From Haematobia irritans (Eukaryota > Arthropoda > Insecta > Diptera > Muscidae): DNA of 64,000 bases. Shown in pieces: positions 37,019-48,430 of the stretch. Both the position numbers and the translations under genes were made by a program. The notes under the pieces are model-generated. The model had not been told where the DNA came from. It saw only the letters and a list, made by a program, of their open reading frames with translations, and did no database searches. Each line of letters begins with the position of its first letter. The first letter of the stretch is position 1. The stretch is from positions 67,740,669 through 67,804,668 of the forward strand of contig NC_134397.1 in the NCBI RefSeq assembly GCF_050003625.1. The letters run 5' to 3'.

Positions 37019-37383
37019 ACTCAAAAAACTTGAACCCTACAGGGCACTAAAGCTAATTTAACTGTAATATAAAAAAGTTTCATTAACATTATGAATTTGT
37101 GGTGTAATATACGTTAGTAAACTGAACCGAAAAATGTGGAAATATTATACACTATTTACTAATTTCGTATTTTCTGTACAATTGCACTCATCTTGAACTG
37201 CGTATGACTATAAAAACATTTTTGCAATTTTGAATTCAAATTTTCTCTTTAAACTACGAAATTTGGAAATTAATTATATGTTACCAAATTCATTGGCGAT
37301 ATTGACGTTTGTAATACAGTTTAGTTAAAATGTTCTAAATATAACCTAAAATTAACCTTTGCGGGCGGTCCACGTTTTTTGAG
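37019..37383. mobile_element. MITE I, short copy
   Basis: Inverted ends ACTCAAAAAACTTGAAC and (complement) ACTCAAAAAACGTGGAC. It carries the body segments CACTAAAGCTAATTTAACT and TTTACTAATTTCGTA shared with 63682-64000. About 365 bp, non-coding. Confidence 0.6.
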
Positions 37384-38500
37384 TTTGATTAGGCTTATAC
37401 GTGCTTCTATATTCCTTTATATCACACATACTCTCTCTTTTCAGAACAATTGTAGCAAACAAAAAAAAATGTTACCACACTTACCTAATTATAGTGGGTT
37501 AAAATCCGAAAAAAGGCAAAAACTCTGCAATTCAATTACATTATCGAGTTATTTTCTATTTTTCGTTAAATATTTAAAGCGTTTTTTTTCACATTTTCTA
37601 TAATTTTATTTCCAAAACACTACTCGCAACAAATTAATGTTTAAATATTTAATAATCCCATTTAATATTGCACTGAGAAGATTAACACAAATTCACTAGT
37701 CCAACATTTTTGAAATGAATTTATTATGAGACTGACTGCATGCATATGAATGAAAGTGAAATTGAGTCCTCGTGAACCTTGAACAAAAAAACGCACACAC
37801 AGGCGGAACGAAATGGCTGGTTAGTGTAGAAGAGTTACTTGTTGATTGTAGTAAGTGCTGCACAGAACTAATGAAAAATTCATTAAACACAGCGCCTGAT
37901 GGTATGCTAAAGCAAATAGCGTAAAAAAGTCACACACACACACACATCAACACCTAAGCTCATGCGAACTCTATCACAATTCAGTTTATGACTAAGTAAC
38001 CTTTTGCTATACAAACACAACCTTTGCGAATTAACCGTCATCCTCATATAAGCAGCCATTCATGCATACGTCAGCACTCAGTTACTGATACCCATAGACT
38101 TGGGGGCCCATAACACCTACATAAACACTCGTGCACACACATACACACACACTTTTATATGCTTATATCACAAGTATATTATAAAGTTCCATGGTCTTAT
38201 TAATACACATAATAGGGAGAAAAGTAAAAATTCCATGGTAATGGCTGGACTCTACTTTTTATTTGGCCGATTTATTTGTTGGTTGCGGCATTCGCAGACA
38301 TTGTCTAAGCCGGTAAGGCAACGAACCAATTTCTATGACAAACAAAAAAAAACAATTTATCAGCCAATGTCATATGGCGTAAATGCTATGTAATGGTTGT
38401 AATGGAACATTTCACTTGGTTTCAGATACAGTTATTTGGGATGATCTAATGTGTATTTAATGAGTTTTACGGAATATCGGATATACCAACACTGCAAAAA
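37384..38500. other. Unique block with CA microsatellites
   Basis: CA runs at about 37931-37946 and 38133-38151. Otherwise mixed, non-repetitive sequence. The 97-residue open frame at 38100-38393 begins in the CA-rich stretch and matches no known protein. Confidence 0.4.
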
Positions 38501-38715
38501 AACAAGTAAGGAAAGTCTAAATTTAGGCGGAACCGACTATATTATACCCTTCACCACTATGTATACCAACATTTTTGATACCATCTTAACACCTTCAAAT
38601 TTGTTAGGAGCGATATATAAAGGTTCATATTCCCATATACAAATACTTTAATTTGAACCGATATGGACAACATTTTTTAAACATTCACAACATGTCTAGA
38701 ATCAAAATTTGAATA

Positions 38716-38951
38716 TGGCCCATTTGCAATACCTACATCAATAACAACTACTTGTGCCAAATTTCAAGTCGATAGCTTGTTTCATTTGGAAGTTAGCGTG
38801 ATTTCAACGGACGGACGGACATGCTTAGATCGACTCAGAATTTCACGACGACCCAGAATATATATACTTTATGGGGTCTTATAGCAATATTTGGATGTGT
38901 TACAAACGGAATGACAAAGTTAATATACCCCCATCCTATGGTGGAGGGTAT
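38716..38951 (-). mobile_element. Family A 5'-end-only fragment
   Basis: Runs from GGCCCATTTGCAATACC through the GGAC run (38811-38820) and core to GGTGGAGGGTAT. There is no central repeat or 3' end. C sequence lies on both sides. Confidence 0.75.
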
Positions 38952-39747
38952 AAAAAAATATTGGATATATTTAAATTGCAAATATTTCGCAAATCTGCAT
39001 TTACGATTTATAAGTCGATATATACGAATTAGAGTATAGGTAAACTTGAATCATTTTTGCGAGTTTTCGACTTAACAGTGACGATTTTACATGGAACATG
39101 TGGGAATTTTGGTCACATTTGCTAAAATCGGAAGAACATATATATGGGGATTTTGTCTAATTCTGAGCCGATTTTGATAAAAATTTGGCAAACATTGATA
39201 AAATTTTAATTTAATTCTCAGTGCAAAACTTCTAAAGTGTTCGAAATGAGACTTTGGCTTCCGTGGTCATATGAATCTAAATCGGGCGAAAGATATATGG
39301 GAGTTATATGTAAATCTGAACCGAATTTGACCAAATATGGCATATGTATGTTAGTCTCTGTGCAAAACTTCAAGTAAATCGGAGTGAAATTTTGACCTCT
39401 GGGGCCATATAAGTGCGTATATCGGACGAAAGATATATATGGCAGCTATAATTAAATCTGAACCAATTTCAACTAAATTTTGCATGTATAGTAAAAATAT
39501 AATTTCCATTCCCTATGCACAATTTTAAGTAAATCGGAGGGAAATTTTGATCTACGGTAGTCATATGACTGTAATTCGGACGACAGATATATATGGAGCC
39601 TATATCTAAATCTGAACCGATTTCAACCAAATTCGTTATGCATATTTACAATGTTAGATCTACTCCTTGTGCAAAAATTTTACACAACTAGGGGTAAATC
39701 TTTGGCGTCTGGGACCGTAGGAGTGTAAATCGGGTGAAACCTATATA

Positions 39748-39966
39748 TGAGTGCTGCCCGATTCCATGTTAAGCTCAATGACAAGGGACCTCCTTTTTTA
39801 TAGCCGTTCGGACTCGGCTATAAAAAAGGAGGTCCCTTGTCATTGAGCTTAACATGGAATCGGGCAGCACTCAGTGATAAGAGAGAAGTTCACAATGGAC
39901 TCAATAGTCTAAGTGAGCCTGATACATCGGGCTAAGTGAGCCTGATACATGGGGCTGCCTAACCTA
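39748..39966 (+). mobile_element. SINE copy with snap-back palindromic head
   Basis: 39748-39806 is the exact reverse complement of 39815-39873 (59-bp arms, 8-base loop TTCGGACT). The right arm continues into the SINE tail: TGATAAGAGAGAAGTTCAC, AATGGACTCAATAGTCTAAG, a doubled TAAGTGAGCCTGATACAT and the end CCTAACCT. ACCTATATATG at 39739-39749 and 39967-39977 looks like an 11-bp target duplication. Inserted in a family C central repeat. Confidence 0.82.
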
Positions 39967-40476
39967 ACCTATATATGGGAGCTATATCTAAATCTGAACC
40001 GATTCCAACCAAATTCGGTATGTATATTTATAATGTTAATTCTACTCCCTGTGTAATATTTCACGTAACTCGGCGTAAAACTTTGGCAAATCGGTATATC
40101 GGCGAAAGCTATATATGGCAGCTATATCTATATCTGAACCGATTTCAACCAAATTCGGTACGCATATTTATAATGTTAATTCTACTCCCTGTGCAAAAGT
40201 TCACGTAAATCGGAACAAAAGATTGGCCTCTGGGGCCATAGGAGTGTAAATCGGGCGAAACCTGTATATGAAAGCTATATCTGAATCTGAACCGATTTGA
40301 CTGATATTCTGCAAAATTTACGAGACTCACAAAATATTCAATTATACGAAATTGGAATAAAATCGGTTGATAAATACGTCTTTTATGACCGGTTATAATC
40401 ATACAGATCGGTTATAAATATACATGGCAGCTATATCTAAATCTGAACCAATTTTTTCCAAATCAATAGTCTTTGA

Positions 40477-41245
40477 GCTGAAATTTGGCACATGGTGTTG
40501 GTATATGGTCCTTAACATCCAAGCAAAAATTGGTCCACTTCGGTCCATAATTATATATAGCCCCCATATAAACCGATCCCCTGATTTGGCTTGCGAAGCC
40601 TCAAAGAGAAGCAAATTTCATCCGGTACGGCTGAAATTTGGTACATGGTATAAGTATATGGTCTCTAATAACCATACAAAAATTGGTCCATATCGGTCCA
40701 TAATTATATATAGCCCCCATATAAACCGATCACCAGATTTGACCTCCGGAGCCTCTTGGAAGACCAAAAATCTGATTCAGTTGAAATTTGGTACATGATG
40801 TTAATATATGGCCTCAAACACCCATGATAAAATTGGTCGATATCGGCCAATAATTATATATAGGACCCATATAAACCGATCCCCCAGATTTGACCTCCGG
40901 AGCACCTTGGAAGAGCAAAATTCTTCCCATTAGGTTGAAATTTGGTACGTGATGTTAGTATAGGGTATCCAACAACCATGCAGGAATTGGTTCCTATCAG
41001 TCCATAATTAAATATATATAGCTCCCATATAAACGGATCCCCAGATTTGACCTCCGGTGCCTTTTGGAGAAGCAAAATTCATCCGATCTGGTTGAAATTT
41101 GGTACGTGGTGGTAGTATATGATATTTAACAACCAAGTGATTTGAAATTTGTGGATGACAGTCTTTCGTAGAAGTTTCTACGCAATCCATGGTGTAGGGT
41201 ACATAAGATTCGGCCTGGCCGAACTTACGGCCGTATATACTTGTT
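40477..41245 (+). mobile_element. Family A element, 5'-truncated
   Basis: Starts in a central unit (GCTGAAATTTGG), has about four units of 153 bp, no AT-rich array and a shortened 3' tail, then hairpin TTCGGCCTGGCCGAA at 41209-41223 and ACTTGTT. Joined to a family C copy on its left. Confidence 0.8.
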
Positions 41246-41372
41246 TTACTTGAAGCAGTATAATTTTTACTTGGAAATCTAAGCTATCCTTAGAACTTCT
41301 TTAAATGACTTTGATAGCACATAAAGAAAAAGCTGAAAACCGAATAAATTAAAAATTGTTTCCGAGAATTAA
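41246..41372 (+). mobile_element. MITE G fragment
   Basis: GACTTTGATAGCACATAAAG and AAAGCTGAAAACCGAATAA match the G body at 14091-14130. It abuts the 3' end of an A element on the left. Confidence 0.5.
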
Positions 41373-42086
41373 GTACACTGAAAAAATATTAAGAACAAAT
41401 TTCTTTAAAATAATGAACTTTTAATTAAAAGAAAGTTTATAATATTTGCTTCAAAAAAAAATTTTATTAAATTTAGGACACACTTTTTGAAAATTTGCAT
41501 CCCTTCGTTAAAGTTGCATGACTTTAAACTAAGGCAAATTTTCGTTAAAGTAAAAAACCACATTTTTGATTTAAAGAAATCGTCCTTAAATTAACTGAAA
41601 TATTGAAGCTTTAGATTTAAGATAGAAACGCTTCAAATATAGGCTAAGACTTATTTTGAGGATATAGCATCTTTGGTTTAAAGTTATTTTGGAATTAAGA
41701 AAATATTTTTTTACTTCGAAATAACCATCATAATTTGTATTTTTAAACTGGCATTTGTTTGTACGTGAATAGCTTCATTAATATACCGGAAAAATAGAAT
41801 GAACATACAATAAATGAGATCTGTATACTAATTTTAATTTTATAGATCCTAGATTTAAAGCCAGATAATTTCCTTATTTTAAAGAACCCAATACCAAAAT
41901 CATTAAAAAAGGTCAAAATCTTTGGATCCAAGTAAACTTTTGTTTGAGTGTAAGCAAAACTTAAATGTAAAAGAAAATTGTGTCTTAAAGGTATTCTTCT
42001 CCATTTCTTTGGCTTGAAATCCATACTAGTAAAACCATTAGTGTAAAGACAAAATCTTTGGGACCGAACACACTTTTTTCAGTGTA
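41373..42086 (+). mobile_element. MITE G subfamily, complete
   Basis: Begins ACACTGAAAAAATATTAAG and ends CACTTTTTTCAGTGTAA. The stretch 41505-41940 is present in inverse orientation at 47640-48085. An internal CTTTTGTTTGAGTGTAA (41937-41953) looks like a second terminus, so the copy may be composite. No coding capacity. Confidence 0.58.
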
Positions 42087-42329
42087 ACTTTACGGAAAGC
42101 ATCCTTCTCAAAGCAATCGGTTCAAATGACTAAATTACATACATATCCGGTACAAATTGATGTTTTTATTGACTCAAAAAGTGGAAACGGGAGATTGGTC
42201 TAAAAAGGAATAATATCGTAACATTGATCAAAAAAACTATATTTGGCATAGCTTTGGATCTACAATCTATAGATTTTAAATTTAAACGAGTCGTTGGGGC
42301 TTACATGCCTCCAAGAAATCAAATGTTCA

Positions 42330-42846
42330 TGAAATCAAATCGGTGGATCGGTTTATATGAGAGCTATTTCGAAACTGCTCGCAGACAAAAGATGTTTGTG
42401 ATAAATTTCAGCACAATAGCTTAATTATTGAAGAGTGTAACGTGCATACAACGGGCAGACAGACAGACGGACATCCTTACACACAGAAAAAAATATCACG
42501 AAAATTTTTCCAAATAAAATTTTAATTGCGTTTTAAGAAATCTTCAATTAAAAATTTAATTGCTGTAACAAATTTTTTAATTGAAACAAAATCCTATAAA
42601 AAAATTTGTTGTAACAATTCATTTTTAATTGACTTTTGCGTTGATACTACCATTTCTATGATTGAAGACATTTCAATTAAAAATTAATTGCATGAATTAA
42701 TTGCATGATTGAAGACAAAATATTTTGTTGTGTGTATCGTCTTAGAATTTCTTCCTGGTCAAGAATATATACTGGATATAGTCTAAAATCGATATTACGA
42801 TGTGATACAAAGGGCATCCCAATCACCACCCTATGGGGTTAAATAT
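42330..42846 (-). mobile_element. Old family B-like 5' part with nested MITE
   Basis: CAGACAGACAGACGGACATC (42458-42477), GTCTTAGAATTTCTTCCTGG and a 5' end ACCACCCTATGGGGTTAAAT are recognisable B features. They are split by an AT-rich insert at 42478-42738. The left limit is vague. Confidence 0.62.
42478..42738. mobile_element. MITE-like element K
   Basis: Inverted ends ACACAGAAAAAAATAT and (complement) ACACACAACAAAATAT; AT-rich inside with repeated CAATTAAAAATTAATTG-like motifs. It interrupts the core of the B-like copy. Confidence 0.55.
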
Positions 42847-45388
42847 AACAAGTATATACGGCCGTAAGTTCGGCTGAAGCTTATGTATCCTCCACCATGG
42901 ATTGCGTAGAAACTTCTGCTAAACACTGCCATCCACAATCGAATTACTTAAGTTGCGGTAACGCTTGCCGATGGCAAGGTATCTTAAAACCTCCTTACAC
43001 CGTCTTCTAAATTGTATGTAAGTCCATACGTTGTATATATTAAATCAAAAAGGATCGATTAAATACGTATATAATTCAGTTTGACAAAATTTTCTATAGA
43101 AATAAAATTTTGACAAAATTTTCTATTGAAATAACATTTTAACAAAATTTTCTATAGAAATAAAATTTTCACAAAATTCTCTATAGAAAAGAAATTTTAA
43201 CAAAATTTTCTATAGAAATAAAATTTTAACAAAACTTTCTATAGAAATAAAATTTTGACAAAATTTTCTATAGAAATTAAATTTTAACGAAATTTTCTAT
43301 AGAAGTAAAATTTTCACAAAATTTTCTATAGAAATAAAATTTTGACAAAATTTTCTATAGAAATAAAATTGTGACAAAATTTCCATATAAATAAAGTATT
43401 GACAAAATTTTCTATAGAAATAAAATTTTGACAAAATTTTCTATAGAAATAAAATTTTGACAAAAGTTTTGACAAAATTTTCTACAGAAATGAAATTTTA
43501 ACAAAATATTCTATAGAAATAAAATTTTAACAAAATTTTCTATAGAAATAAAATTTTGACAAAATTTTCTATAGAAATAAAGTATTTACAAATTTTTCTA
43601 TAGAAAAGAAATTTTAACAAAATTTTCTATAGAAATAACATTTTTACAAATTTTTCTATAGAAATAAAATTTTTACAAAATTTTCTATAGAAATAAAATT
43701 TTAACAAAAATTCCTATAGAAATAAAATTTTGACAAAATTTTCTATAGAAATTAAATTTTAACGAAATTTTCTATAGAAATAAAATTTTCACAAAATTTT
43801 CTATAGAAATAAAATTTTAACAAAATTTTCTATAGAAATAAAATTTTGACAAAATTTTCTATATAAATAAAGTTTTGACAAAATTTTCTATAGAAATAAA
43901 ATTTTGACAAAATTTTCTATAGAAATAAAATTTTGACAAAATTTTCTATATAAATAAAGTTTTGACAAAATTTTCTACAGAAATGAAATTTTAACAAAAT
44001 ATTCTATAGAAATAAAATTTTAACAAAATTTTCTATAGAAATAAAATTTTGACAAAATTTTCTATAGAAATAAAGTATTTACAAATTTTTCTATAGAAAA
44101 GAAATTTTAACAAAATTTTCTATAGAAATAAAATTTTTACAAATTTTTCTATAGAAATAAAATTTTGACAAAATTTTCTATAGAAATAAAATTTTTACAA
44201 AAATTTCTATAGAAATAAAATTTTCATAAAATTTTCTATAGAAATAAAATTTTCACAAAATTTTCTATAGAAATAAAATTTTAACAAAATTTTCTATAGA
44301 AATAAAATGTTCACAAAATTTTCTATAGACATAAAATTTTGACAAAATTTTCTATAGAAATAGTTTTCACAAAATTTTCTACAGAAATGAAATTATTTTT
44401 GGCTCGAGTGGCAACCATGATTATGAACCGATATGGACCAATTTTTGTGTGATTGGAGATCGGCTATATATAAGTATAGAACTAAATGAACCAATTTTGG
44501 TATGGTTGTTAGCGGCCTTATACTAATACCACGTTCCAAATTTAACAGGATCGGATGAATTTTGCTCCTCCAAGAGGCTCCGGAGGTCAAATCTGAGAAC
44601 GGTTTATATGGGGGCTATATATAATTATGAACCTATGTGGACCAATTTTTGGATGGTTATTAGATACCATATACTAAAACCTTTGTACCAAATTTCAGCC
44701 GGATCGGATGAAATATGCTTCTCTTTGAAGCTCCGCAAGCTAGATCTGGGGATCGGTTTATATGGGGGCTATATACAATTATGGCCCGATGTGGAGCAAT
44801 TTTATCATGATTGTTAGATATCATATACCAATACCATGTACCAAATTTAAGCCGGATCGGATGAAATTTGCTTCTCTTTGAGGCTCCGCAAGCCAAATCT
44901 GGGGATCGGTTTATATGGGGGCTATATATAATTATGGACCGATGTAGACCAATTTTTGTATGGTTGTTAGAGACCATATACCAACAGCATGTTCCAAATT
45001 TCAACCAGATCGGATGAAATATGCTTCTCTTTGAGGCTCCGCAAGCCAAATCTGGGGATCGGTTTATATGGGGGCTATATATAATTATGAACCGATGTAG
45101 ACCAATTCTTGCATGGTTCTTAGAGACCATATACCAACACCATGTACTAAATTTCAACCGGATCTGATGAAATATGCTTCTCTTGGAGTCCCCCCAAGCC
45201 AAATCTGGGGATTGGTTTATATGGGGTCTATATATAATTATGAACCGATGTAAACCAATTTTTGCATGGTTGTTAGAGACCATATACCAATACCATGTAC
45301 CAAATTTCAGCAAGATCGGATGAAATTTGCTTCTCTTTGAGGCTCCGCAATCCAAATCTGGAGAACGGTTTATATGGGGGCTATATAT
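42847..45388 (-). mobile_element. Family A element, 5'-truncated, with large AT-rich array
   Basis: 3' end at 42847. The usual GC-rich hairpin is lost (TTCGGCTGAA instead of TTCGGCCAGGCCGAA). A 1.3-kb 29-bp array (43080-44395) is followed by central units 44400-45388. It stops abruptly in CTATATAT with no GTCY core or 5' end. The 231-residue open frame at 44660-45355 simply repeats every 51 residues. Confidence 0.83.
43080..44395 (-). repeat. 29-bp AT-rich array with 493-bp higher-order repeat
   Basis: About 45 well-conserved 29-bp units (CTATAGAAATAAAATTTTGA plus CAAAATTTT). A distinctive run of variants (CTACAGAAATG, then AAGTATTTAC, then AGAAAAGAAATTTTAAC) occurs at 43482 and again at 43975, 493 bp later, which is 17 units. 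A second marker (AAATTAAATTTTAACG) recurs at 43274 and 43749, shifted by an 18-bp indel. Confidence 0.87.
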
Positions 45389-46756
45389 GTTAATTCATTT
45401 TCTCTGATTTATTTTTCCAAAACATACACAACTTCAATACTAGTTTTCTATTCACTGTTGGCCTTATTGGCGATGTCATGAACCACAACGAAGGGCAAAA
45501 TAATTTCAATATCCTGTTTCAAAAAAAAAATAATAATAATAATTTATTTAATTCCAATGACTTTAGATAAGATTATTAGGTCTACGGTATACAGAGATAT
45601 CCCTTATTACACAGTACTCACTCAATAAGTAGTCAATGGGCGATTATAACCAAATAGGGGAGTAATGAATTCATTCGATCAATTCATTACCATTATCATT
45701 ATCAATTACAAATGAATTCAGTTGTGATAAGGAAAATGCGCCATACCCTATTATATAGTGGATAATGTATGCTGAATGAATAGGCCAAAGGTAGTGGAGC
45801 TACGTTGATTGCGTTCAAAACCTCTATATTCCATTGAGGCTGTCGTCTGTTTGATGGTTAAAAATAAATTATGGTCTCATTAGTCAAAGCCATTCACGCC
45901 AACACCAATGTGATATTCATTGTTTCGATTTCCACTTTATTCGTTAGTTTTGTTATAGTATTTTCTATTTTATTGTATTTGATTTTATTTTTTTCCCAGT
46001 GAATTATTAGTTTAATAGGATTTTTTATGTTTCCCTTATGAATTAATTGTCTGTGGTCAAAGGAATTTCATTTTTTGTTTTTTGCACTGATGTTTCCGTT
46101 TCCGGTTTGTTTTGTGTATTTCACCGTTTCAAATGCATTTATTCACAATGACGTCTAAATGTTAACTGAATTCATTAATGTGGCCTTTGGGTCCCTTAGC
46201 CGGCTATTCGCTGAATATGGCTACCGGCTTGGCTAATTGTTGACTTTCATTAGATGTTGGCCTTTACTGATGTGCGTGTAAGTTTTTGATGGCCGTTTGT
46301 GTTTGCGAACACGAACATTGGCATAGAAGTGTTGGGATTATAGCCTCAATAAAATGTGTTATTTTACTTCGTAGGTGCTATGGTTTTGGCTGGTCCTCTC
46401 GACTCCTACCTCCCCCTATGCCTTTGCGCTATCTCTGTGGACTGATGTATTAAGTAGCGGCTTATGTGGTGGTTCATTCAGCTCAGCTTTCTTTCATATC
46501 TAATTTTATTGTACTTTATGTGGTCATATGTATTTGGTGACTGGTGATAAAATGTCATATTCTTTCTTTCTCTCTCCCACCCGATGTTTTCATTACTCTC
46601 TTTCTCTGGTTAAAACAAAAGACAGTTGATTTTCTATTGCATCTTCCCTTTGCTGCTACAAATGCGAATCCAATTAATTTCGTTTGGTAAATCATTACTT
46701 TACACAGGTTAATTATAATTATTTTGTAATCAGGAGTTTTTTTTTTTGTTAAGGTA
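45389..46756. other. Unique block, possible intronic or regulatory DNA
   Basis: The longest repeat-free stretch of mixed composition. It has many TAATTG/CAATTA and ATTCATTA motifs (for example 45667-45715) and an AGCCGGCT palindrome near 46199-46206. No coding frame recognised. Could hold conserved non-coding elements; unproven. Confidence 0.35.
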
Positions 46757-46952
46757 TGGTCACACTGGGCAAATATTTGACAGAAATCATAAAAAAAATT
46801 CGTCGCCATAGTCAAACTCTTTTAGCTCATATGGGATACATTACATCATAGTGGAAGTATTTTTCAAAAACAATATCCAGATGTTTCGAAAGTGCAAAAC
46901 GAAAAAAAAAAATTGTCACTCATTTTGAACAAATTTTTGCCTAGTGTGACCA
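46757..46952. mobile_element. 196-bp MITE with 23-bp inverted ends
   Basis: 46757-46779 and the complement of 46930-46952 match at 21 of 23 positions (TGGTCACACT then GGCAAA). Non-coding. I see no clear target duplication. The superfamily is not determined. Confidence 0.65.
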
Positions 46953-47639
46953 AATCTTTTAGACAAAAAAGGGGGTAATAACATATAACTATATTTGTGA
47001 AAATCAAGCCACTCCAAAGGCATTCATTATTTTTACAATAGATGGCGATATTTGTCAATATCTCACAACATTTAAATCTGTTCAGCGTTAAGGTGGGTAC
47101 TATGTTCGGTTTTCGAGTTGAAAATCACTTTATTTCCGCGATTACTTTTCCTGAAATAATCAAAATTATAAATGAAAACAAACCTATTCCCGTATTGTAG
47201 TTCCCAAGAAATTACACCCTCTCATAGAAAAAAAAAATTAAGTAAAAGTAAAGAACAAAATCATTGGCGCCCAATCACGACCATCTAAACAATACTGTAG
47301 TGCATTTTTACTATTTTTGGGAATCATATTGAACTATTCTTTTGTTTAGTTCATATTGAACTTATGTGTACAGTCATTGAATTTTGTACCCACGTTAAGT
47401 TCATAAAATGTTTGAGACATAAATAACAAAAGAAAACTTTCATTGGGCACTGGAAAATTTCGAAAATAAAAATTAAATTTAACTACAAAGAAATAATTTT
47501 TTTACTAACAAAAATAAGTTAAATTTAGAGTTAGTTTAACTACGGATTTTGTTTTCGGGGTACATTTTCACTATTTTTCCAATATATGACACTATTTATC
47601 CGTATATTTCAATGCTGATGACACTACACTCCATAAAGA
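46953..47639. other. Unique AT-rich block, no gene seen
   Basis: No repeat recognised; GTGGGTAC and GTACCCACG (47093 and 47386) are a short inverted pair. No convincing open frame. Confidence 0.35.
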
Positions 47640-48085
47640 GTTTACTTGGATCCAAAGATTTTGACCTTCCCGAGCCAAAGATGCGACTTCTTTAAAATAC
47701 AGAAATGTTTTAGCGACCTATCTGGCTTTAAATCTAGGACCAATAAAATTAGAATTAGGATACACATCTCATTTATCAAATTTTCATTCTCTATTCGCGG
47801 TTATTAATTTAGGTACTCACGTACTAACAAATTCCAGTTTAAAAATCCAAATTATAACGGATACTTCAAAAAAGTTTTTTTTTTTTTTAATTCCAAAAAA
47901 AAAAAACAAAATTAAACCAACGACTCTAAATCCTCAAAATAAGTCTTAGCTTATATTTGAAGCGTTTCCATCTTAAATCTAATGTTTCAATATTTCAGTT
48001 AATTTAAGGACAATTTCTTTAAATCAAAAATGGGTTTCTTTACTTTAAGATAAATTAGCCTTAGTTTAAAGACATGCGATGTAAC
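47640..48085 (-). mobile_element. MITE G subfamily fragment
   Basis: AGAGTTTACTTGGATCCAAA, TTTGAAGCGTTTCCATC and GTTAATTTAAGGACAATTTC are the reverse complement of 41505-41940. A poly-A/T stretch (47877-47910) interrupts it. Confidence 0.58.
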
Positions 48086-48108
48086 GTGACAAAATTAATT
48101 TAGTTATT

Positions 48109-48430
48109 TTGCCGTACATTATCGATCCAAACTATATTATCAAACAGTCAACCGACCAACACACACTCATACCAAGCCACCACTATGTATTAACTACTAA
48201 CATACGAGTGGCTCATTGCACATCGTTCCGCTTGAAGTTCGGTGATATTTTCTTTGCGTCGTCTGAGGAATTTATTACCAGACTCGAAATAAATATTACA
48301 CAGACACCTTCGGGCCTACTGTTTCACCGCAGAGAATTTCGGGCCTACTGTTCCCCCACAGAGACCTTCGGGCCTACTGTTCCCCCACAGAGACCTTCGG
48401 ACCTTCTGTTCCACCACAGAAAATGTTCCT
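48109..48430 (+). other. Unidentified open frame running into a GC-rich 29-bp repeat
   Basis: Frame opens MPYIIDPNYIIKQ and stays open through a tandem repeat, then into the AT-rich array. The first 60 or so residues are not repetitive and match no family that I know; the rest is a translated repeat. It could be a fragment of an unrecognised retroelement. Confidence 0.2.
48302..48420 (+). repeat. GC-rich 29-bp tandem repeat, four copies
   Basis: CTTCGGGCCTACTGTTCCCC-type unit, with GGGCCTACTG at 48312, 48341 and 48370 and a variant at 48399. The spacing is exactly 29 bp. Confidence 0.85.

Larger units (their letters stand above)
38501..40476 (-). mobile_element. Family C element, 5'-truncated, with two insertions
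   Basis: 3' end AACAAGTAAGGAAAGTCTAA at 38501 and subterminal ACCCTTCACCAC. The C sequence is broken by an A 5' fragment (38716-38951) and by a SINE (39750-39966), then continues as central units to about 40476, where a family A copy begins. The GTCY core and 5' end are missing. Confidence 0.8.

Noticed and set aside
44660..45355. 231-residue minus-strand open frame
   Set aside because: Same cause, in a family A element.
46555..46815. 86-residue minus-strand open frame
   Set aside because: It runs from unique AT-rich DNA into the 196-bp MITE, so it cannot be a conserved gene; composition is non-coding.
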